Both the position numbers and the translations under genes were made by a program. From Pirellula staleyi DSM 6068 (GTDB lineage: Bacteria > Planctomycetota > Planctomycetia > Pirellulales > Pirellulaceae), in the NCBI GenBank assembly GCA_945875845.1, contig CAMCMB010000008.1:1-64000 (forward strand): 64,000 nt of DNA. Direction: 5' to 3'. The notes below the pieces were generated by a model. The model saw only the letters and a list, made by a program, of their open reading frames with translations. It was not told the DNA's origin and did not search any database. This document shows positions 26,637 through 35,217 of this stretch, piece by piece (positions within the stretch are counted from its first letter, which is position 1; each line of letters starts with the position of its first letter).

Positions 26637-29492
26637 TTACTTGATAAAAATAAATTCGTTGCTCAACAATAGAGATTGCGATAGCAAAAACCAATTTTCT
26701 TGCACCGCTCCTTCTTCGTTAAGCGATTCTCCACTGGATGAACCACTTGCAACAAAGGCAAGGGCTCGCTCGCGTTCATGGGGTGATACTTGGCGTCCAT
26801 GCACTTCTCGATAGAGCAGATCGATTCGCTCGCTGGGTGACGAAACGCTACTGCAAACTTGAGACGCCAAGCGTTTGGCTGCGTTGATCACAAGCTCGGA
26901 ATTCATTAACAAAAGTGCTTGTGGCGCAACAGTGGTGGTGTTGCGACTACCGGTGGGCATGGTTGGGTCCGGGAAATCGAACTGCTCGAACAAGGTGTAA
27001 ACATTGTTGCGAATCACTGGCAGAAACGCGGCACGTCGTAGGCTGTCATAGCGAGTGTTATCGATAGACGTATGATCGAAAACAAATTGCCGATTTCGCA
27101 AAGGGACGGACTTGCCGTTCAGTCGAAGGTCGAGTTGTCCGCATACCGAAAGAATGGAATCTCGGATTTGCTCGGCAGTCATACGCTGAGGGTGAAATCT
27201 CGACAATAGTCGATTCTCAGGATCGACGATGGCCGCTGTTTCGGTGGCTTCGTTATGGATGCTCATCTGATACGTGCTGGATCGCAAAATCAAGCGATGA
27301 AGTTCTTTTAGCGACCAGCCCGATTCTACGAACGACCTTGCCAAATAATCGAGCAGCTCAGGATGGGATGGCCGGTCGCCGAGAGCACCGAAATTCTCCG
27401 TGGTTTCAACCAGTCCTTTTCCAAAATGCCAACGCCACACACGATTGACGAAAACGCGAGCGGTCAGCGGATGATTGGGGCTTGTAAGCCAGCGAGCAAA
27501 CTCGAGCCGACCGCTTTGTTTTCGAGACAGAATGGGGGACTCATGTGGTGGGCGCATGACTTCGGGGAAGTCGCGAGGGACGACATCGCCTAGATTGCGA
27601 TGATTGCCACGAATGTGGAGTGGTAATCCTGTGAGCACTTGGCCATCGTTGACTCCCATCACAGCGGACTCATCGGGGGCAAAACTTTCCGCTAAGCGTG
27701 CTTCCGTTGCAAGTTTGCCAATCTCCTGGAGCGTTGCTTCATCAAATGCAAATTCTGGTTTGGGTGGTACGGCCAAGAAGCCTGTTAAATTATAAAGCTC
27801 GGCTCGCGCAACCTCGAGTTCAGGGTCGTCCAGTTTTTTGGTCGCGGGGTCTTTCTTTTTCGCGTCCGCTAAAGCGGCTTCGGTTCGTTGAAAAAGATCG
27901 CGATAATACTCACCCATTTGCATCGTATCGTTGGCTTTCAAAAACTCATGCCACTTGAGAAACAAGGGATGCTCTGTTTGAAAGGATAATTGGCGACGAC
28001 AATGAAATAGGACTCGCGGATGCAGACCTGTCGGTTCGGCAATGGCAGCTACTTCTTGGAGCGTCATTTCCGGGGAGATCTTGGTGGCTGCAATGAGATA
28101 GTCGGCGGCTTGCCCCCGAACTTGGGTGCGCAGTTTGTTGAACGCATTTGATTTGAACGTTGACAGGGCCCCCTGATGTTTGGCAATCTCGGCGTTTACT
28201 TTTTTGAGCGACTCGCGTTCCGCCTTATCGGCAAACGAGATTTCATGCCAATGCTTGATCGCACCGAAGTTGGTATCACCGAAAGTCTTGGTACTCTTGA
28301 AGATCGCGGCGAGCGCATAGTAGTCGGCCTGTTTGATAGGATCGAATTTATGGTCGTGACATCGAGCGCAACCCATCGTCATTCCCATGAATGCTTTGCC
28401 GATGGTGTCAAGCTGCTCGTCGATGGTGTCCATGACGAGCTTTTCGCGATCGGGTTCGGCAAGCACTTTGGCTCCCAGTACCAAAAAACCGGTTCCGGTG
28501 ATCGATTCGAGGTTCGAGTCCGGAATCAGGTCCCCTGCGATATTCTCGACAAAGAACTGATCGATGGGTTTGTCTGCGTTGAAGCATTGGATAACGTAAT
28601 CGCGGTAACGCCAAGCATTGCCAAAGGCGATGTTTTCGTCCAACCCGTTGGAGTCCGCATAGCGGGCGACATCGAGCCAATGCCGCCCCCAGTGCACACC
28701 GTATTGCGGTGAGGCAAGCAATCGATCGATCAATTCCGCGTAGGCGTTTGGCGATTCGCACTTTGTGAAAGCCTCAATCTCATCCGGCGTCGGTGGAATC
28801 CCTGTCATGTCGAGCGTGACTCTACGAATGAGACTGGCTCGGTCCGCCGTGGGTGCAGGCTGGAGGTTTTCGCGTTCAAGCCTATCAAGGATGAACTGAT
28901 CGATAGGTGTTTTGGCCCATTCGCTGCTCTTGTTGCTAGGCAGCTTGGGATTTGCAATCGGAAGCAAGGACCAAAATTGTCGACCGGCTTCAATACTCAT
29001 GCCCTTGGGAGAGGCCATGGGCTGCCCCTCGGTATTGGTCATGGTTCGAGGGTCATGAGCGCCGGATGCAATCCACTCTTCCAAAATCGCGATCTCAGAG
29101 GGCAAAATTGGCCCTTTGGGCGGCATTTGCAAATCTTGATTGTTATAGCGAACGGCCTTGACGAGGAGGCTTGCATCTGGGTTGCCTGGCATTAGAGGCG
29201 AGCCCGAGTCCCCACCTTTGAGCGTCGTTTCGCGAAAGTCGAGTCGCAGTCCACCGTTTTGCTCTTTGCCCGAATGGCATTCGTAACAATGCTTTACCAG
29301 CAGCGGCCTCACGTTGGTTTCGAAGAAGTCGATGTCTTTACGCGAGGCTTCTTGAGCGTGCGAAAGAGCCGGCACGAAAAGGACGGCAACGAAAAGGGCT
29401 GCAACGAGGAATGCGGTCGCGAAGGGGAGCGATGCAGTCAGGACGCGGGACCCCGTGCGGGGATTTGGCAAGGCGGGTAGGTAAGCCATCAT
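26637..29492 (-). CDS. Planctomycete cytochrome-like protein (PSCyt1-DUF1549-DUF1553), second copy
   Basis: This 951-residue protein is probably exported. A long hydrophobic N-terminal segment (ATAFLVAALFVAVLFVPALSHA) is followed by a cytochrome-type domain with HCYECHS near residue 70. DUF1549 contains GVHWGRHWLDVARYADSNG and a second heme-type motif CARCHDHKFDPI near 380. DUF1553 follows (LTARVFVNRVWRWHFGKGLV and HPELLDYLARSFV, then QALLLMNSELV). Unlike the copy at 14853 it lacks a LamG domain and carries a helical insert instead (about 410-560). Two adjacent ATG codons mark the start (29492 or 29489). It is followed on the same strand by a DUF1501 gene. Confidence 0.92.
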   Translation of the reverse strand: MMAYLPALPNPRTGSRVLTASLPFATAFLVAALFVAVLFVPALSHAQEASRKDIDFFETNVRPLLVKHCYECHSGKEQNGGLRLDFRETTLKGGDSGSPLMPGNPDASLLVKAVRYNNQDLQMPPKGPILPSEIAILEEWIASGAHDPRTMTNTEGQPMASPKGMSIEAGRQFWSLLPIANPKLPSNKSSEWAKTPIDQFILDRLERENLQPAPTADRASLIRRVTLDMTGIPPTPDEIEAFTKCESPNAYAELIDRLLASPQYGVHWGRHWLDVARYADSNGLDENIAFGNAWRYRDYVIQCFNADKPIDQFFVENIAGDLIPDSNLESITGTGFLVLGAKVLAEPDREKLVMDTIDEQLDTIGKAFMGMTMGCARCHDHKFDPIKQADYYALAAIFKSTKTFGDTNFGAIKHWHEISFADKAERESLKKVNAEIAKHQGALSTFKSNAFNKLRTQVRGQAADYLIAATKISPEMTLQEVAAIAEPTGLHPRVLFHCRRQLSFQTEHPLFLKWHEFLKANDTMQMGEYYRDLFQRTEAALADAKKKDPATKKLDDPELEVARAELYNLTGFLAVPPKPEFAFDEATLQEIGKLATEARLAESFAPDESAVMGVNDGQVLTGLPLHIRGNHRNLGDVVPRDFPEVMRPPHESPILSRKQSGRLEFARWLTSPNHPLTARVFVNRVWRWHFGKGLVETTENFGALGDRPSHPELLDYLARSFVESGWSLKELHRLILRSSTYQMSIHNEATETAAIVDPENRLLSRFHPQRMTAEQIRDSILSVCGQLDLRLNGKSVPLRNRQFVFDHTSIDNTRYDSLRRAAFLPVIRNNVYTLFEQFDFPDPTMPTGSRNTTTVAPQALLLMNSELVINAAKRLASQVCSSVSSPSERIDLLYREVHGRQVSPHERERALAFVASGSSSGESLNEEGAVQENWFLLSQSLLLSNEFIFIK

Positions 29493-29696
29493 CCGGAACT
29501 ATTCCGAGGGACATTGGATTAGTTGCAAACACATGATTCCAACAACCGGGAGTTGCGGCAACCGGTTTAGTATACTCGACTCCCGTGCGAAGTTGTATGG
29601 CATTCCGTTGCAGGTCATTGCCTGTCGCCGGATGAGCCTGACTTAGCCTAACTACCTTGTGCGTTTTCAAGTACACTGCTGAGAGTCAGACGTTTG

Positions 29697-29798
29697 GTAG
29701 CGGAACAGCGCGAGCGGTAGCGGAACAGCGCGAGCTGTCCGGTGAAGATTCGCCAGTTATGCGGGAATTCACCGGGCGGCTCGCGCCGCTCCGCTACG
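29697..29798. repeat. REP-like repeat family B, compound copy
   Basis: The stretch has a direct doublet of GTAGCGGAACAGCGCGAGC, then CTGTCCGGTGAAGATTCGCC, then the inverted partner GAATTCACCGGGCGGCTCGC and GCCGCTCCGCTACGAAAAC. The two outer halves can pair into one long stem. The remaining gap 29493-29696 between the divergent genes shows only a short CAACCGG/CCGGTT symmetry. Confidence 0.75.
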
Positions 29799-29891
29799 AA
29801 AACGTTGATTCCAACCGAAAGTGAGTGCGTCCCTTTTTACTTTTTGATCTTCCGCCCAAGGCCTGCCGCAGTGGAAAGACCGTTCCGTTCC

Positions 29892-30677
29892 ATGGATTTT
29901 CGCGGGCAAATGATCCTGCTCGGTAGTGGCACTAGCGTGGGTGTCCCTGCCATCGGTTGCGCATGTTCGGTTTGCACGAGTCGCGATCCGAAAAACAACC
30001 GAACTCGCTCCGGTGCTATCCTCGGACTGCCCGAGGGCAATTTGCTTTTTGACGCTTCGCCAGACCTTCGTCACCAATTGCTGCGAGAAGGGATTGGGAT
30101 GGTGAATGCGGCTGTCTTCACTCACGAACATGCGGACCACTTGCACGGCCTGGACGATTTGCGATTGTTCCCGTTCTTGCTCGGACATCCTGTCCCTTTG
30201 TATTGCACCCAAGTGGTTGAATCTCGGATTCGACGCGTGTTTGACTATGCCTTTGGCGACAAGGAACACACGCATCCTGGCGCGGCACCTCGATTGCAAT
30301 TTCACACGATTGTGGACGAGCCATTCGAATTGTTGGGCGCACGGTTGCAACCCATCCCACTGATTCATGGTCCCAACTGCAACGTGCTGGGTTTTCGATT
30401 TGGCAACGTCGCGTACTGCACGGATACGAATTTCATTTCGGATTCGAGTCTGGCATTGATGCAGGGACTGGATATTCTGATTTTAGACGCCTTGCGATTT
30501 ACTCCGCATCCGACTCACTTTAGTGTCGACGAAGCGCTGGATGTCGTTCGCCGGATCCAACCCAAGATGACTTTTCTTACGCATTTGTCACACGAATTGG
30601 ACTACGATTTGACGAACGCAATACTTCCCACAAACGTTCGGCTAGCGTACGACGGACTGCGAATTCCACTTACTTGA
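29892..30677 (+). CDS. MBL-fold metal-dependent hydrolase (PhnP-like)
   Basis: From ATG 29892 the product is 261 residues. It has the metallo-beta-lactamase fold signature FTHEHADHLHGLDDLR near residue 75 (HxHxDH), an N-terminal LGSGTSVGVPAIGCACSVC with the paired cysteines common in PhnP-type members, IPLIHGPNCNVLGFRFG, and a C-terminal LTHLSHELDY. PhnP hydrolyses cyclic phosphodiesters in phosphonate breakdown, but many relatives have other substrates and no phn genes are present here. The frame is open to 29742, but that part is repeat sequence. The stop is one base before the terpene cyclase start, so they are one transcript. Confidence 0.87.
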   Translation: MDFRGQMILLGSGTSVGVPAIGCACSVCTSRDPKNNRTRSGAILGLPEGNLLFDASPDLRHQLLREGIGMVNAAVFTHEHADHLHGLDDLRLFPFLLGHPVPLYCTQVVESRIRRVFDYAFGDKEHTHPGAAPRLQFHTIVDEPFELLGARLQPIPLIHGPNCNVLGFRFGNVAYCTDTNFISDSSLALMQGLDILILDALRFTPHPTHFSVDEALDVVRRIQPKMTFLTHLSHELDYDLTNAILPTNVRLAYDGLRIPLT

Positions 30678-30678
30678 C

Positions 30679-32622
30679 ATGACAGCCATCAGCACTGCGG
30701 AACGCGTAAAAGAATCGATCGAGCGATTGACTTTGGACCTTGCTCAACTCAAGGGTTCGTCAAGCCATTGGACAGGCTCGCTGTCGACTTCCGCATTGTC
30801 GACCGCGACGGCCGTGAGCGCATTGTCGCTTTGCCGAGATCAGTTTCGCAAAGCCCCTTGGCAGGTGGAAAGCGAAAACACGCCGCATGGAAGATACAGC
30901 TCGGATGCTTGGGAAGTTTTAATTGAAAATGGAAGTAAGTGGCTTGCGAACGCTCAAAATTCCGATGGAGGATTTGGGGACACCGATCGTTCCCTTTCGA
31001 ATATCGCAACAACCTTGCTGGTGTTAGCCGCCTGGCAATTGGCGGGGCACAATCCGCGGTACAACACGCAAGTCACAGCAGCTTGGAAATACGTCGAGCG
31101 CAAAGGGAGTTGGGACGGCTTGCGACAACGCTATGGCAAGGACAAGACCTTTGTCGTCCCAATCATGACAAACTGCGCGTTGGCTGGCCTTGTCGATTGG
31201 GGCCAGATTCCAACGTTACCGTTTGAAGCCGCCGCCTTGCCGCAATCGTGGTATCGCTTTGTTCAATTGCCCGTTGTGAGCTATGCGGTACCTGCATTGG
31301 TCGCGATCGGTCAAGCTCAATTTCATCATAGACCTCCGAGCAATCCCATTGTGCGCATGTTGCGAACCGCTTCCATCAAGCCGTCGCGCAATGTGTTGAC
31401 CCGAATGCAACCGACCAGCGGTGGCTACCTGGAAGCAGTCCCGCTGACGAGCTTTGTTTTGATGAGCTTAGCGTCAATCGACCAAGCATCCTCGCGTGTT
31501 GCGATCGAGTCTCGCAAGTTTATCGTCGACTCCGTCTTGTACGACGGTAGTTGGCCAATCGATACGAATTTAGCAACCTGGGTCACCTCACTCGCATCGG
31601 CGCAGTTCTATGTTCCCAAATCGGAAAACCCGGTTTTCTCGCAGTCCCAGTGGGATCGAACGATCGATTGGCTGCTTGCCTGTCAACATGTTGTTCGTCA
31701 TCCCTTTACGGGTGCGGATCCGGGAGGGTGGGGATGGACGAATCTGAGCGGAGCAGTTCCAGACGCCGACGATACGCCAGCCGCGTTGATTGCGTTGAAA
31801 AAGTGGTGGGATGTTCGCGCCGATTCGCTTAACCAGCCTGCCAACTCCACATCTACTTTGGACAAAATCCGTGCGGACCGCGTTGGGAGTGCGGCCGCCC
31901 TGGGGTGCACTTGGCTGTTAAAACTGCAGAATCGAGATGGCGGATGGCCAACGTTTTGCCGAGGTTGGGGAACGTTGCCGTTCGATCGAAGCGGTAGCGA
32001 TTTGACGGCACATGCGATTCGAGCGCTCTGCGTTTGGCGTGAAACGCTTCAAACCTTGACAGCCAGGCACAGGCCGCCATCGCTTAAGAAATTCGATCTC
32101 GCCATCGAAAGGGGTTGGGATTATCTTGGGAAGCAGCAAAATGAGGATGGAAGCTGGTTACCGTTGTGGTTTGGTAATCAGGATCGCGAACAAGAAGACA
32201 ATCCGATTTACGGAACTGGGCGTGTTCTTTTGGGTTATGCACAGGGTGGGAGAGCCGAGCATCCTGCATTTCAAAAGGGTCTAAAGTACTTATTGGCGAA
32301 TCAAAACGCCGACGGGGGATGGGGAGGTGGCTTAAACGCCCGCTACACGAACTCTGAACGAATAAAGGAGGCCGTGTCTAGTACAATCGAAGAAACGGCG
32401 GTCGCACTAGAAGGAATCATGTCCAGAAGCGACACAAACGACGCTTCTGCCTCTATACTGAGGGGCCTTGAATGGTTGTGTGCCGCGATTGAAGCCGGAC
32501 ATCATCACATAAGTCAACCGATCGGTTTTTATTTCGCTCGGCTTTGGTATCACGAAAAATTATATCCGCTAGTGTTTTCACTTAGTGCCCTGAATAAAGG
32601 ACTCGAGTTTTGTCAACGGTAA
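30679..32622 (+). CDS. Squalene-hopene cyclase-type terpene cyclase
   Basis: This 647-residue protein is built of alpha-barrel repeats with QW motifs (QNSDGGFGD near 93, QNRDGGWPTF, QNEDGSW, QNADGGWGGG). The catalytic class II cyclase motif VPDADDTPAALIAL has the DxDD at residues 362-365. These enzymes protonate squalene or another polyprenyl chain and fold it into hopanoids or related ring systems at the membrane. The length fits squalene-hopene cyclases. It directly precedes a polyprenyl synthase fusion, so substrate supply and cyclisation look linked. Whether the product is hopene cannot be read from sequence. The start lies one base after the MBL stop. Confidence 0.88.
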   Translation: MTAISTAERVKESIERLTLDLAQLKGSSSHWTGSLSTSALSTATAVSALSLCRDQFRKAPWQVESENTPHGRYSSDAWEVLIENGSKWLANAQNSDGGFGDTDRSLSNIATTLLVLAAWQLAGHNPRYNTQVTAAWKYVERKGSWDGLRQRYGKDKTFVVPIMTNCALAGLVDWGQIPTLPFEAAALPQSWYRFVQLPVVSYAVPALVAIGQAQFHHRPPSNPIVRMLRTASIKPSRNVLTRMQPTSGGYLEAVPLTSFVLMSLASIDQASSRVAIESRKFIVDSVLYDGSWPIDTNLATWVTSLASAQFYVPKSENPVFSQSQWDRTIDWLLACQHVVRHPFTGADPGGWGWTNLSGAVPDADDTPAALIALKKWWDVRADSLNQPANSTSTLDKIRADRVGSAAALGCTWLLKLQNRDGGWPTFCRGWGTLPFDRSGSDLTAHAIRALCVWRETLQTLTARHRPPSLKKFDLAIERGWDYLGKQQNEDGSWLPLWFGNQDREQEDNPIYGTGRVLLGYAQGGRAEHPAFQKGLKYLLANQNADGGWGGGLNARYTNSERIKEAVSSTIEETAVALEGIMSRSDTNDASASILRGLEWLCAAIEAGHHHISQPIGFYFARLWYHEKLYPLVFSLSALNKGLEFCQR

Positions 32623-32636
32623 CACCTTCAGCTTCG

Positions 32637-34517
32637 ATGTCGGCAACGCAAACACCGAGCTCCACCGACAAGCCAGAGAAAAAGGCGAGGCGCAAAACGA
32701 GCCATTTGAAACTTGTGCCTGAAACGCCCGAGATGCGTGAACAGATGCGAGACAAATGCCGTGAAGTAGCTGCTCGCATGAACAAGGAGATGCCACCCAC
32801 CAAAGATGAACTCGAGGTGATCGCTCGACGAGCACTTGAGGAAATGGGACAGGCCGAAGGCTACGTGGGTTGGGTCATGGTCATGATCAGCACCGAGTTC
32901 TTTCGGGACGCGGTCGCGGCAACCCCTCCCAGCCGTCGCTTGTTTTTGCTGCCACACTGCCTCAAGCACGCCGAAGGATGCCCCGCAGATTACGACGAGT
33001 TTGGCATGGACTGCAAAAAATGTGGAGCATGTAGCATTGCCGACTTTCGAACCAAAGCCGAGGAGATGGGTTACAAGGTACTGGTCGCCGAAGGCTCCCC
33101 TGTCGTTCTCAAGATTATCGTCAGCGGATACGTCGATTCCATCGTTGGCGTAGCCTGCTTGAACGTCCTTGAGAAAGCCATCGATAAAATTTTGCTGGCC
33201 GGCATTCCTTGCATGGCTGTGCCGTTATTGTCGAGCGATTGTCGAAACACCAGCGTCGACGAGGCATGGGTCCGCGAGATGCTGATGGTTGAAAAACCAG
33301 TTGCCACTCAACAAACACGCTCCTACGTTCACTTGATGCGTGCGGCCAGCGACATGTTTGCACAGCCCCAACTCGACTCGCTCGTAGGGCGTCAACGAAG
33401 CAAAACTCAAATCGATATCGAATCCGCAAATCCGCTTCAAGAGATCGACCCGATCGCAGCCACCGAAGCCCTCGCTGCAAACTTCTTGGCGAGGGGCGGC
33501 AAGTACTCAAGGCCGTTCATCACGCTGGCTGCCTATGACGCGATGCTGGGTGGCAAATCCACCGGAGCGGATGGCGATCGAACCGCCTCTGAGTTTTCTC
33601 AAGGAGTCAAATGCGCCGCGATGAGCATCGAGTGCTTCCACAAAGCTTCGCTCGTTCACGATGATATCGAAGATGGAGATGCCTTCCGATACGGTGTCCC
33701 GGCCATGCATCAACAATTCGGTCTCGCAACCGCCATCAATGTCGGTGACTACATGATCGGACTCGGATACCGATTGATCGGACGAGAAATCGAATCGATT
33801 GGAGCTGGAGCGGCGGCAGATATCCTCAATTGCCTGTCGTCAGCTCACATGCGACTTGCCGAAGGACAGGGTGCCGAGCTACTTTGGCGCGACGCTTCCG
33901 ATAAACGTTTATCTCCCTTGGATGCTCTGAAGATTTATGCGCTCAAGACATCGCCCGCGTTCGAAGCCGCCTTGTACACAGGCGTTCGACTTGCCGGTGA
34001 TGCCGCCAATTATGCCGAGCCAATCAAACAATTCGCTCGAAACATGGGAGTCGCTTTCCAAATCATCAATGATTTGCAGGATTGGCACGGAGACGATCAC
34101 AACAAGCTCGGTGCCGCTGGCGATATTCTGGGTGGCCGCCCGACGGTTCTCCTCGCATTGGCTCTGCAATCACTCAAAGAAGCAGACGCCGCACGCTTGC
34201 TCGAGGCCTTGGGCGGTGGGTTAGGCGTTACCGACGCGGAGCGAGTATCTGTCGCGAAACAACTCTTTGAAAAAGCCCGCGTGTTTGAACAAGCCGAAAA
34301 GCTGATCGACAGGCATCGAGAACGAGCTGTGGAAATTGCGATGGCGATCGAACCAGAGCCTCTCCGACGACTGTTTCATTACTTGGTCGATACGGTGCTG
34401 AGTGAAGCGGACGTCAATAAGCCGCATTCCCATGCTCCCACCATTGTCACTCACAGTATCGCCATGAAACCCCCGATCGCTCTCTCGGGTATTCCATCCG
34501 AACCCGCCCACTCGTAA
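32637..34517 (+). CDS. DUF116 / polyprenyl synthase fusion protein
   Basis: From ATG 32637 the product is 626 residues. A TTG start at 32610 would overlap the cyclase and is less likely. Residues about 70-215 form a DUF116-like domain with the cysteine cluster C108, C115, C126, C129 and C132 (GMDCKKCGAC), which could hold a metal. From about 270 to 595 it is a trans-polyprenyl diphosphate synthase: GGKYSRPFITL, the first Asp-rich motif VHDDIEDGD (342-346), and a second motif INDLQDWHGD in which the usual first Asp is Asn. This predicts chain elongation from isopentenyl diphosphate. The fused cysteine domain is unusual and its role unknown. Confidence 0.85.
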   Translation: MSATQTPSSTDKPEKKARRKTSHLKLVPETPEMREQMRDKCREVAARMNKEMPPTKDELEVIARRALEEMGQAEGYVGWVMVMISTEFFRDAVAATPPSRRLFLLPHCLKHAEGCPADYDEFGMDCKKCGACSIADFRTKAEEMGYKVLVAEGSPVVLKIIVSGYVDSIVGVACLNVLEKAIDKILLAGIPCMAVPLLSSDCRNTSVDEAWVREMLMVEKPVATQQTRSYVHLMRAASDMFAQPQLDSLVGRQRSKTQIDIESANPLQEIDPIAATEALAANFLARGGKYSRPFITLAAYDAMLGGKSTGADGDRTASEFSQGVKCAAMSIECFHKASLVHDDIEDGDAFRYGVPAMHQQFGLATAINVGDYMIGLGYRLIGREIESIGAGAAADILNCLSSAHMRLAEGQGAELLWRDASDKRLSPLDALKIYALKTSPAFEAALYTGVRLAGDAANYAEPIKQFARNMGVAFQIINDLQDWHGDDHNKLGAAGDILGGRPTVLLALALQSLKEADAARLLEALGGGLGVTDAERVSVAKQLFEKARVFEQAEKLIDRHRERAVEIAMAIEPEPLRRLFHYLVDTVLSEADVNKPHSHAPTIVTHSIAMKPPIALSGIPSEPAHS

Positions 34518-34587
34518 GGCGACTAGCGTAAGGCGACTGGCAGCAAACAAAAACCAACCGTTTCAAGCACGACGGCAATCGCACCGA

Positions 34588-35160
34588 ATGCAAACACCAT
34601 CTGAGCAACGTCAACAAGATCCATGCCGTGGGCAGTGTGTTTCCGCTGTCGAGCTGATCGGAATCTACTACCAACAACCAGACCAGCTTGGTAAATTCGA
34701 ACAGGTTTCGCGAGAATCGGTGCCTGATGCGTATCGACAACTCTTGGACCATACCGACCACATGACCGTTACGGTCGAGTCGCATCACGCGGACCGAGTC
34801 GATGTGCAAGTGCTCCAGTCCGACATTTCCGGTGACCACTACCGACGCGAAATTCTTTTGCGAACGCACAACCAGCAAAAGGTTGTGCAATATGGCATCG
34901 TACGTTTGAACATGACGCTGCTGTCCGAGAAACCTCGGGATGAAATCCTGGCTCAAAAAAAACCGCTGGGCCGTGTCCTAATCGAACACGATGTGCTTCG
35001 CGAAATTCAGCTGTTTGATCTGCTGCGTGTGGAATGCGGTCCTGTACTGGCAAAACTCTTTGGTGTTCCAATCGGGACGACAACCTACGGCCGAACCGCG
35101 TTGTTATATTGCGACGAAGACCCCGCGATTGAGTTGCTCGAAATCGTCGCGCCTGAGTAA
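34588..35160 (+). CDS. Chorismate pyruvate-lyase-like protein
   Basis: This 190-residue cytoplasmic protein has no signal peptide. The second half resembles the chorismate lyase / UTRA fold. It has QYGIVRLNMTLLSEKPRDEIL, then the PLGRVLIEHDVLREI motif with the glycine of PLG, and YGRTALLYCDEDPAIELLEI at the end, where lyases have a Y-x-R and a glutamate near the C-terminus. Chorismate lyase gives 4-hydroxybenzoate, the head group for prenylation. Its position 70 bases after the polyprenyl synthase gene would fit a prenylated aromatic product. This is inference from distant similarity; it could also be a regulator-type ligand-binding domain. Confidence 0.55.
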   Translation: MQTPSEQRQQDPCRGQCVSAVELIGIYYQQPDQLGKFEQVSRESVPDAYRQLLDHTDHMTVTVESHHADRVDVQVLQSDISGDHYRREILLRTHNQQKVVQYGIVRLNMTLLSEKPRDEILAQKKPLGRVLIEHDVLREIQLFDLLRVECGPVLAKLFGVPIGTTTYGRTALLYCDEDPAIELLEIVAPE

Positions 35161-35217
35161 GATAATCTCTTGTTCGATTTCTCTCTCCATCGATTTCCCT
35201 CTCCCTGGAATCCTGCC

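Noticed and set aside
29742-29891. Longer N-terminus for the MBL-fold protein
   Set aside because: The upstream 50 codons lie in or near repeat sequence and the family fold starts right after ATG 29892.
32610-32636. TTG start for the DUF116-polyprenyl synthase gene overlapping the cyclase
   Set aside because: ATG 32637 avoids the overlap and the extra residues are not part of a domain; the longer form cannot be excluded.
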